Positions 1 to 5,523 of a stretch of 5,523 nt of DNA are shown here, one piece after another. The translations under genes and the position numbers were made by a program. The DNA comes from an uncultured Verrucomicrobiota bacterium. GTDB lineage: Bacteria; Verrucomicrobiota; Verrucomicrobiia; Limisphaerales; UBA9464. The first letter of the stretch is position 1, and each line of letters begins with the position of its first letter. Under the pieces are notes generated by a model that did no database searches, had not been told where the DNA came from, and was given only the letters and a program-made list of their open reading frames with translations. The DNA lies in the NCBI GenBank assembly GCA_903864375.1, contig CAIPFS010000424.1, positions 1 to 5,523 of the forward strand, in the 5' to 3' direction.

Positions 1-32
1 CCCTGGATATCGCTCTCTTCGGTTGATCCAGC

Positions 33-761
33 ATGGAACCCACCCCCACCCAGCCTGTACCGGCGTCGCTTCCTGAAGGTTTGGCGAGCTTCGTCCTTTG
101 TGCGGTTTCGGGATTTGTAGACACGGCGGGCTTCATCCTTTTGGCCGGCATTTTCACCTCGCATGTCACCGGCAATCTCGTGCTGGCGGGTGCGGCTCTG
201 GCGGGTCGCGTCGACGGCGGCGTCTGGGTTCGGCTGGCGTTGCTCGCTGTATTCATGGTGGCAGTCACCGCCAGCTCTGCCCTGGCAACCTGGGCACACC
301 GGAGGACCTGGTCGGTGGTGTCCGTGTTGCTCTGCGCCGAGACCGCCATGCTGGGCGCGTTTTTGATCACGGGTCTGGCGCTCGGCGGCGACCATCAGCC
401 GCTAGCCTCCGGGTCGCTGTTCCTCATTGCCTCGCCGGCGGTAGTGGCCATGGGCATTCAAAAAGCCTTGATGCGGGAGGGTCTGAATACCTACCTGCCG
501 ACCACGATGATGACGGGGAATACCACCCAGTTCACCCTCGACGGCGTGGCGTTGTTCCGCGGATTAAAGATGCCCGAGATTCAGGTTCGCTTCCGGCGGA
601 CTGGAATCGTCCTGGCTGGCTTTCTCATCGGGGCGGCTCTCGGAGCGCTTTCGGCGGCCTTCTTCCGGATGTGGTCGCCCGCGGTACCCATGTTGGCCAT
701 CGGATGGCTTGCGGCTTTCTCAAACACGACCCCGGTTTCCAAAGGAGCTGGGAATGCATAG
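33..761 (+). CDS. YoaK/DUF1275 family inner-membrane protein
   Basis: This is a 242-residue integral membrane protein of the YoaK (DUF1275) family, whose molecular role is not established. About six hydrophobic segments are visible, near residues 17-40, 65-87, 93-117, 126-146, 188-211 and 214-231. Two family signatures are present: SGFVDTAGFI followed by TSHVTGN (26-48), and MGIQKAL followed by TTMMTGNTTQ (140-166). The second signature usually reads G-x-Q-N-A, as I recall, but here has Lys in place of Asn. Length is normal for the family, so the gene looks complete. The start is well fixed: an in-frame TGA lies at 24-26 and the ATG at 33 is the first start after it, although no clear Shine-Dalgarno site precedes it. 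The 3' end overlaps the next gene by 8 bases, pointing to co-expression with the outer-membrane barrel. Family assignment is firm; transport or another membrane function is only inference. Confidence 0.93.
   Translation: MEPTPTQPVPASLPEGLASFVLCAVSGFVDTAGFILLAGIFTSHVTGNLVLAGAALAGRVDGGVWVRLALLAVFMVAVTASSALATWAHRRTWSVVSVLLCAETAMLGAFLITGLALGGDHQPLASGSLFLIASPAVVAMGIQKALMREGLNTYLPTTMMTGNTTQFTLDGVALFRGLKMPEIQVRFRRTGIVLAGFLIGAALGALSAAFFRMWSPAVPMLAIGWLAAFSNTTPVSKGAGNA
741..747 (+). promoter_or_regulatory. Shine-Dalgarno site for the outer-membrane barrel gene
   Basis: AAAGGAG lies inside the end of the DUF1275 gene, six bases before the ATG at 754. It decides the start of the downstream gene in favour of 754 over an in-frame TTG at 709, because a typical signal peptide begins exactly at 754. 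Confidence 0.85.
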
Positions 762-2142
762 ACCACTTCTTGTTCTCATCAGTGCTTTCGCATTCTGGAC
801 CCTGAGAGCCGGCTCGGAGGAAATCCCTGCCTTCAAGCTTTCGCGTCAGGACGAGGATTGGTCCATCTGGCGCGGTTCGCAGCCCCGCACCCATTTTCTC
901 GACTCCATCAAGTTTGTCCCCTTGAACGGGGATGCGTCCGCCTGGTTGACGCTCGGCGGCGAGGTGCGGGAGCGGTACGAATACTTTGACAATGCAAACT
1001 GGGGAAAAGGTGTTCAGGATGACAATGGTTACCTGCTGCAGCGGTTCCTGTTGAGTGCAGACGCCCATGCGGGTGATCACTTCCGACTCTTCACGGAGTT
1101 TCAAAGCGGCCTTGAGGACGGACGCAATGGCGGTCCCCGTCCCACGGACCGCGACGCATTCGACATCCATCAGTTGTTCGTGGATGCGCGGATTCCGGTC
1201 GGCGGCACCAACACCCTGACGATTCGGCCCGGACGTCAGGAGCTGGCGTTCGGATCCCAGCGCCTCGTGTCAGTGCGCGATTCGCCCAACCTCCGCCGGA
1301 CGTTTGACGGCGTTCGCGCAACGCTCGTGTTGGAAGGCTGGCAGTGGGATGCCTTTGCCACCCGGCCCGTGCGACTCAAGACCGGTGTGTTCGACGACGA
1401 TCCCGATCCGGGCACAAAATTCTGGGGTTTCTACGGCGTCACACCCTACTCCCCTGTCCCGGGCGGCCGGATCGATGTCTACTACCTCGGCATCGATCGA
1501 CATTCAGCCACCTACGCGCAGGGGACCGCACCGGAGCGGAGGCATTCGGTCGGTACCCGGCTTTGGGGACGGCGTTCGAATTGGGATTGGAACCATGAAT
1601 TTGTCGGTCAGTTTGGCACCTTCGGAAGCCACGACATCCTGGCATGGACCGCTGCCAGCGATATTGGCTACACCTTCCTCCAGGCACCCTGGTCCCCGCG
1701 GACCGGTTTGAAGGCGGATGTGACCAGCGGTGATCGCAATTCCAGGGACGGGGATTTGCAAACGTTCAATCCGCTTTTCCCGAGGGGGGCCTATTTTGCC
1801 GAATCGGGACTGATCGGACCGCAGAATCACATCGACGTTCATCCTTCGCTGGAGCTGCACCCGGTGAAAAACCTGACGTTCAATGCCGACATTGATTTTT
1901 TCTGGCGCGAAAGTGTCCACGACGGCGTTTATAATATCAGTCAGACTCCGGTGCGAACGGGCACAAACGGTGGCTCGCGGTATGTCGGATCGCAGGCCAC
2001 GACCCAGATCGAATGGCGGCTTCAGCGTCACCTGACCTGGACCATCAACTACGCCCATTTTTTTGCGGGTGCCTTTCTTCAGGAGAATCCGCCGGGCAGG
2101 GATGTGAATTATTTTTCGAGCTGGATGTCGTTTCGTTTTTAA
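754..2142 (+). CDS. alginate export family outer-membrane beta-barrel protein
   Basis: This 462-residue exported protein matches the alginate-export (AlgE-like) family of monomeric outer-membrane beta-barrels. The N-terminus is a signal peptide: a basic start (MHR), a hydrophobic core at about residues 5-17, and likely cleavage near residue 20 (around RAGSEE). The mature part has alternating polar/aromatic strands. Family-like stretches include LTLGGEVRERYEYF (66-78), NGYLLQRFLLSADAHAGDHFRLFTEFQ (91-117), LFVDARIP and IRPGRQELAFGSQRLV (141-172). The C-terminus, GRDVNYFSSWMSFRF, ends in Phe as expected for barrel insertion. Despite the family name, most members are not shown to move alginate, and there is no alginate synthesis gene here, so a general channel for a small organic solute is more likely. 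It overlaps the upstream membrane gene by 8 bases, which suggests translational coupling. Family call firm, substrate unknown. Confidence 0.9.
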   Translation: MHRPLLVLISAFAFWTLRAGSEEIPAFKLSRQDEDWSIWRGSQPRTHFLDSIKFVPLNGDASAWLTLGGEVRERYEYFDNANWGKGVQDDNGYLLQRFLLSADAHAGDHFRLFTEFQSGLEDGRNGGPRPTDRDAFDIHQLFVDARIPVGGTNTLTIRPGRQELAFGSQRLVSVRDSPNLRRTFDGVRATLVLEGWQWDAFATRPVRLKTGVFDDDPDPGTKFWGFYGVTPYSPVPGGRIDVYYLGIDRHSATYAQGTAPERRHSVGTRLWGRRSNWDWNHEFVGQFGTFGSHDILAWTAASDIGYTFLQAPWSPRTGLKADVTSGDRNSRDGDLQTFNPLFPRGAYFAESGLIGPQNHIDVHPSLELHPVKNLTFNADIDFFWRESVHDGVYNISQTPVRTGTNGGSRYVGSQATTQIEWRLQRHLTWTINYAHFFAGAFLQENPPGRDVNYFSSWMSFRF

Positions 2143-2240
2143 TCACGCTCCGTCATCATGGTCATCCAGAAATTACCTGCCTTCCACCCCCCCGCAGGAT
2201 CGAGGGTTCCCTTCGCCCGAGGCGTCCCGGGATCCGCCAT

Positions 2241-2258
2241 CGGTGCCCGCACCGGAGG
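2241..2258 (+). promoter_or_regulatory. Ribosome binding site with adjoining hairpin before the monooxygenase gene
   Basis: GGAGG at 2254-2258 sits nine bases before the ATG at 2268 and six before an in-frame GTG at 2265. Immediately upstream, 2241-2254 is a perfect inverted repeat (CGGTGC/GCACCG), which can form a five-base-pair stem with a CCCG loop, plus the outer bases. Its last G is the first base of the Shine-Dalgarno site, so the fold could partly mask it. The rest of the 125-base gap (2143-2267) has a run of seven C at 2187-2193 but no promoter I can defend. Confidence 0.55.
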
Positions 2259-2267
2259 GACCGCGTG

Positions 2268-3323
2268 ATGCAAATCGGCATCGACAGCTTTGCCACGGCA
2301 TTCACCAGGGATGCTGCCGGCGTGGCGGGTGATCCTTCGTTGGCCTTGCGGCAACTCGTGGAGCGCATTCAGGCGGCCGATCGCGCCGGCCTGGACGTCT
2401 TCGGCATCGGTGAACATCATCGTCAGGAATTTCTGGATTCGGCCCCACCGGTCATTCTTGCTGCGGCCGCTACTCAAACCGAACGGATTCGTCTGACCAG
2501 CGCCGTCACCGTGTTGAGCGCCGCCGACCCGGTCCGCGTGTTCCAGCAGTTTGCCACGCTCGATTTGCTGTCGGCGGGTCGGGCGGAAATGGTGGTCGGC
2601 CGCGGCTCATTCATTGAATCGTTTCCACTCTTTGGTCTGCGTCTGGAGGACTACGATTCCCTCTTTGCCGAGAAGCTCGAATTGCTGCTGAAGATTCGGG
2701 CGAACGAGAAGGTGCATTGGACGGGCAGACATCGCCCTGCGCTCACCGGCCAGGGGGTCTATCCGCGACCGATGCAGGATCCAATTCCCATCTGGCTCGG
2801 TGTGGGCGGAACTCCCGAGTCCTTTGCCCGGGCGGGAACGTTGGGTCTGCCCTTGATGGTCGCGATTATTGGCGGCGAAACCCGCCGTTTCCGGCCCCTG
2901 GTGGACCTTTACCGCCAATCGGGCCTTCGCGCTGGTCATGATCCCGGGATTCTGAAGGTTGGCGTCCATGCCCTGGGTTATGTCGCCGACACCACGGAAC
3001 AGGCGGTGGAGGAATTTTTTCCCGGTTACGCCCGTGCCTTCACCCAGGTCGGCCAGGAACGGGGGTGGCCGCCGGTCACCCGAGCTCATTTCAATGCGTT
3101 GGTCGGCAGGCATGGGGCGCTGCTCGTCGTCGGTCCCCGGGAGGTTGCAGATAAGATTCTCGAACACAGTGCCGCGTTGGGTGGCATTTCACGGATCAGC
3201 CTCCAAATGGACGTTGGCGCACTGCCGCACGCAAGACTTCTGAACTCCATCCAACTGCTGGGAAGTCGCGTCGCACCGGCGTTGCGGTCGGCGGCGCACA
3301 ACGATCTGAAGCAGGGAGAATGA
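2268..3323 (+). CDS. LLM class flavin-dependent oxidoreductase (luciferase-like monooxygenase)
   Basis: This 351-residue cytoplasmic enzyme belongs to the bacterial luciferase-like superfamily, whose members use reduced flavin (usually FMNH2) and O2 to oxidise organic substrates. The TIM-barrel signature runs from the first residue: MQIGIDSF (1-8), AADRAGLDVFGIGEHH (36-51), the strongly conserved LTSAVTVLSAADPVRVFQQFATLDLLS (76-102), and GRAEMVVGRGSFIESFPLFG (104-123). A later YPRPMQDPIPIWLGVGG (165-181) is the usual second flavin-side motif. It most resembles the subgroup I know as the Atu2307-like LLM family; that placement is from memory. The reading frame stays open back to 2013, inside the previous gene, but the family begins at MQIGIDSF and GGAGG precedes it, so 2268 (or GTG at 2265) is the start. 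It lies 31 bases before an amidohydrolase gene, suggesting consecutive steps on one substrate. The substrate is unknown. Confidence 0.92.
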   Translation: MQIGIDSFATAFTRDAAGVAGDPSLALRQLVERIQAADRAGLDVFGIGEHHRQEFLDSAPPVILAAAATQTERIRLTSAVTVLSAADPVRVFQQFATLDLLSAGRAEMVVGRGSFIESFPLFGLRLEDYDSLFAEKLELLLKIRANEKVHWTGRHRPALTGQGVYPRPMQDPIPIWLGVGGTPESFARAGTLGLPLMVAIIGGETRRFRPLVDLYRQSGLRAGHDPGILKVGVHALGYVADTTEQAVEEFFPGYARAFTQVGQERGWPPVTRAHFNALVGRHGALLVVGPREVADKILEHSAALGGISRISLQMDVGALPHARLLNSIQLLGSRVAPALRSAAHNDLKQGE

Positions 3324-3354
3324 ATTTCAGCACCAAATCCCACCGACCCTCATC

Positions 3355-5241
3355 ATGCCAATGGACTCCCCAGCCTTTGCCGACCTGATCCTGTACAATG
3401 GACGGATCACCACCCTCGATCCCCTGTACCCCGAGGCATCCAATCTGGCCATTCGGGATGGACGGATTCTGGCGGTCGACGACGCGGAGAGTTACGAGAG
3501 CGGACCGGACACAAGGACGATCGATCTCAGGGGCCGGCGCGTCATTCCCGGATTGAATGATTCCCATCTGCACGTCATTCGCGGCGGACTGAACTATAAT
3601 ATGGAATTGCGCTGGGACGGTGTGCCCTCCGTTGCCGATGCGCTTCGAATGCTCAAAGAGCAGGCTCAACGGACGCCGCCCGGGCAGTGGGTGCGCGTGG
3701 TCGGCGGTTGGAGTGAATTCCAATTTGCCGAGCGTCGGATGCCGACGCTGGAGGAAATCAATGCTGCTGCGCCGGAGACACCAGTCTTCATCCTGCACCT
3801 CTACTGCCGGGCGCTGCTGAACCGGGCGGCCCTGCGAGCCGTGGGTTACACGCGGGAAACCCCCAATCCGCCCGGTGGTGAAATCCAGCACGATGCCGGA
3901 GGCAATCCCACGGGCCTGCTGCTCGCCCGCCCCAACGCCAGCATCCTTTATGCGACGCTCGCGAAGGGCCCCAAGCTCCCGCCGGAGTATCAATTGAATT
4001 CCACGCGCCACTTCATGCGCGAACTCAACCGTCTCGGGCTCACCAGCATCATCGATGCCGGCGGTGGCTTTCAAAATTATCCGGAGGACTATGCCGTCAT
4101 CGAGGAGCTCCACCGTCGCGGCGAAATGACCCTCCGCGTGGCCTATAATCTCTTCACGCAAAAGCCAAAGGCGGAACGGGAGGATTTTGTGCGCTGGATC
4201 AAGATGACCGGTCCAGGTGTCGGTGATGACTATTACCGCTGCAACGGTGCCGGTGAAATGCTCGTGTTCAGTGCTGCGGATTTCGAAGATTTCCTGGAGC
4301 CGCGGCCCACCCTGCCGGATTCGCTCGAAAGTGAATTGAGGGATGTGGTGAGCCTGCTCGCCTCCAACAAATGGCCCTTCCGACTTCACGCAACCTATGA
4401 CGAGAGCATCACCCGTTTCCTGAACGTCTTCGAGGAGGTCCATCGCGACACACCCTTCACGGGACTCCATTGGTTCCTGGATCATTGTGAGACGATTTCC
4501 GACCGCAACCTCGAGCGGGTCCGCGCGCTCGGTGGCGGCATCGCCGTGCAACATCGCATGGCATTCCAGGGGGAATATTTCATGGCCTGTTACGGCAGGG
4601 AGGCCGCCGAACGCACACCGCCGGTTCGGAGGATGCTCGAACTGGGCATTCCCGTCGGGGCAGGGACGGACGCAACGCGAGTGGCCAGCTACAATCCCTG
4701 GGTTTCCCTCTACTGGCTCACCACCGGCAGGACCGTCGGAGGCGTTCCCATGTATCCTGACCATCAGTGTCTCACCCGGGAGGAGGCACTGCGGCTCTAC
4801 ACGCAGGGGAGCAGCTGGTTTTCGAGCGAGAATGGGAAAAAAGGCGGGCTCGCTCCCGGCCAGCTCGCGGATCTGGCCGTGCTGACCGACGACTTTTTTT
4901 CGGTGCCGGAGGAGGAAATAAAAGGGATCGAATCGGTGCTCACCATCGTCGGCGGAAAGGTGGTTCATGCGACCAATGAATTCTCCCCTCACGCTCCGCC
5001 CACCATCCCAGTGCTGCCCGAATGGTCACCTATCCGTGTTTTTGGTGGCTATGGTTCGCCCCTGGACATCCGCAAGGCCGCGCGGGCGGGCGTACCGGTT
5101 GCCCAAGAACATCAGCACGACTCCAACTGCCGCCATCATGGCTGTGACCATGCCGCTCATCAGCTGTTGGCAGGCGTCAAGGCCTCCAGCAACCGATATG
5201 CAAGCTTCTTCGGCCTCGGCTGCGAGTGTTTTGCGTTTTGA
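3355..5241 (+). CDS. Amidohydrolase family protein (Amidohydro_3/YtcJ-like) with His/Cys-rich C-terminal tail
   Basis: This 628-residue protein is a metal-dependent hydrolase of the amidohydrolase superfamily, closest to the Amidohydro_3/YtcJ type, which hydrolyses amide, formamide or related C-N and ester bonds. A beta-sandwich start (DLILYNGRITTLD, 10-22) leads to VIPGLNDSHLH with the metal-binding HxH at His71/His73. Further likely metal or catalytic residues are His345 (FRLHATYDE), His377 (FLDHCET) and Asp439 (VGAGTDATR). The barrel closes with GLAPGQLADLAVLTDDFF (498-515) and the returning sandwich strand IVGGKVVHA. There is no signal peptide, so it should be cytoplasmic. After about residue 560 comes an extra tail: a His/Cys cluster (His586 to His602) and a final GCECFAF. 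The ATG at 3355 has no clear Shine-Dalgarno site; ATG 3361 is an equal alternative. The 31-base gap after the monooxygenase supports an operon. Substrate unknown. Confidence 0.92.
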   Translation: MPMDSPAFADLILYNGRITTLDPLYPEASNLAIRDGRILAVDDAESYESGPDTRTIDLRGRRVIPGLNDSHLHVIRGGLNYNMELRWDGVPSVADALRMLKEQAQRTPPGQWVRVVGGWSEFQFAERRMPTLEEINAAAPETPVFILHLYCRALLNRAALRAVGYTRETPNPPGGEIQHDAGGNPTGLLLARPNASILYATLAKGPKLPPEYQLNSTRHFMRELNRLGLTSIIDAGGGFQNYPEDYAVIEELHRRGEMTLRVAYNLFTQKPKAEREDFVRWIKMTGPGVGDDYYRCNGAGEMLVFSAADFEDFLEPRPTLPDSLESELRDVVSLLASNKWPFRLHATYDESITRFLNVFEEVHRDTPFTGLHWFLDHCETISDRNLERVRALGGGIAVQHRMAFQGEYFMACYGREAAERTPPVRRMLELGIPVGAGTDATRVASYNPWVSLYWLTTGRTVGGVPMYPDHQCLTREEALRLYTQGSSWFSSENGKKGGLAPGQLADLAVLTDDFFSVPEEEIKGIESVLTIVGGKVVHATNEFSPHAPPTIPVLPEWSPIRVFGGYGSPLDIRKAARAGVPVAQEHQHDSNCRHHGCDHAAHQLLAGVKASSNRYASFFGLGCECFAF

Positions 5242-5275
5242 AGTCGGCATTCCTCTCCATGAATCGGCCACCGAG

Positions 5276-5302
5276 CCGCAGCCGACAGGAGAGTCGGCGC
5301 GG
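5276..5302 (+). terminator. Strong hairpin after the last gene, probable transcript end
   Basis: GCCGAC (5281-5286) pairs perfectly with GTCGGC (5293-5298) around an AGGAGA loop. The stem continues with CCGC (5276-5279) against GCGG (5299-5302) after one bulged A at 5280, giving ten base pairs. It begins 34 bases after the amidohydrolase stop codon. There is no U-run on either strand, so it is not a classical intrinsic terminator; it may stop transcription weakly, act with Rho, or protect the mRNA 3' end. GTCGGC also occurs at 5243-5248 and could pair alternatively with 5281-5286. Confidence 0.5.
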
Positions 5303-5333
5303 ACCGCAAAATCCGATCGGCACTGGAGAATAG

Positions 5334-5423
5334 ACCACAGAGAGCTCAGAGGGCTCAGAGGAGGAGGATGTCGCCAGCTGTGTTCTCTGAGTCCTCTGGG
5401 GTTCAATCTGAAGGCACCTGTAC
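5334..5423. repeat. Intergenic ACCACAGAG-type repeat, copy 1 (imperfect inverted repeat)
   Basis: This 90-base unit matches copy 2 (5434-5523) at 84 of 90 positions by hand alignment without gaps. Its ends form an imperfect inverted repeat: 5334-5351 against 5385-5402 pairs at 15 of 18 positions around a 33-base centre. The left arm is made of 9-base blocks (CACAGAGAG, CTCAGAGGG, CTCAGAGGA). The arm mismatches are more numerous than in copy 2, suggesting this copy has decayed more. No start codon with ribosome site makes a plausible gene here on either strand. Confidence 0.88.
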
Positions 5424-5433
5424 GAGGAATAGC

Positions 5434-5523
5434 ACCACAGAGGGCACAGAGGGCTCAGAGGAGGAGGATGTCGCGAGCTGTGTTCTCTGGGTCCTCTGTG
5501 GTTCAATCTGAGGGCACCTGTAC
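5434..5523. repeat. Intergenic ACCACAGAG-type repeat, copy 2 (imperfect inverted repeat, reaches window edge)
   Basis: This second 90-base unit follows copy 1 after a 10-base spacer (GAGGAATAGC), giving an exact 100-base period. The bases just before copy 1 (GGAGAATAG) resemble that spacer with small gaps, so the true unit may be about 100 bases. Arms 5434-5451 and 5485-5502 pair at 16 of 18 positions. The left arm holds clean 9-base blocks (CACAGAGGG twice, then CTCAGAGGA). The window stops exactly where this copy ends, so more copies may follow. Confidence 0.88.

Noticed and set aside
1..26. The tail of an upstream gene ending at the TGA at 24-26 (reading LDIALFG)
   Set aside because: Seven codons are too few to support a coding call; it only shows that a close upstream neighbour is possible.
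709..753. A TTG start 15 codons upstream for the barrel protein
   Set aside because: The added residues (rich in Arg and Pro) would spoil the signal peptide, while ATG 754 has a well-spaced Shine-Dalgarno site.
1504..2058. A 184-codon minus-strand frame opposite the outer-membrane barrel gene, and a similar 186-codon one at 2607-3167 opposite the monooxygenase
   Set aside because: Both lie wholly inside well-supported genes, lack a recognisable domain or convincing ribosome site, and fit the same codon-bias explanation.
2187..2193. A run of seven C as a phase-variable tract
   Set aside because: It is short, lies outside coding sequence and not next to a visible promoter, so nothing supports a switching role.
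2013..2267. An 85-residue N-terminal extension of the monooxygenase
   Set aside because: It overlaps the end of the barrel gene, has no family similarity, and the conserved domain starts at the ATG at 2268 behind a GGAGG site.
3196..4992. A 598-codon open frame on the minus strand, antisense to the amidohydrolase
   Set aside because: It shadows a clearly real gene with recognisable catalytic motifs. Its translation shows no domain I recognise, and long antisense frames are expected in GC-biased coding DNA.
5026..5506. Minus-strand frames of 126 and 109 codons over the repeat array
   Set aside because: The two translations share near-identical peptide stretches because they read through the DNA repeats. 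This is the usual spurious product of this repeat type.
5334..5523. A CRISPR array
   Set aside because: There are only two long 90-base units with a 10-base spacer resembling the flank; CRISPR repeats are much shorter and have unique spacers of similar length to the repeat.

Overview
The window carries four genes, all on the + strand, followed by a short non-coding tail with a repeat array. The DNA is GC-rich by eye. The second gene encodes an outer-membrane beta-barrel, so the host is a Gram-negative (diderm) bacterium. The repeats at the right edge are built on ACCACAGAGG-type blocks. From memory, such blocks are common between genes in Verrucomicrobiota and some other environmental phyla. 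A verrucomicrobial or similar soil/freshwater bacterium is my best guess, but this is inference and not proven by the sequence.

Layout. (1) 33-761: a six-helix inner-membrane protein of the YoaK/DUF1275 family. (2) 754-2142: a secreted outer-membrane barrel of the alginate-export family, overlapping gene 1 by 8 bases and with its own strong Shine-Dalgarno site. (3) A 125-base gap holding a small hairpin next to the next ribosome binding site. (4) 2268-3323: a luciferase-like (LLM class) flavin-dependent monooxygenase. (5) A 31-base gap. (6) 3355-5241: a 628-residue amidohydrolase of the Amidohydro_3/YtcJ type with a His/Cys-rich C-terminal tail. (7) 5242-5333: a non-coding stretch with a strong bulged hairpin, probably marking the end of the transcript. 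(8) 5334-5523: two 90-base repeat copies at an exact 100-base period, each an imperfect inverted repeat. The array reaches the window edge and may continue.

How the genes may work together. Same orientation, one overlap and short gaps suggest one operon, or two coupled pairs (1+2 and 3+4). A coherent but untested reading is a small catabolic unit. The outer-membrane channel admits a small organic molecule and the DUF1275 protein handles an inner-membrane step. In the cytoplasm the flavin monooxygenase oxidises the molecule and the amidohydrolase cleaves a C-N or ester bond. No regulator, ABC transporter or pathway-specific enzyme in the window names the substrate. I saw no RNA gene, CRISPR array, transposase or phage gene.
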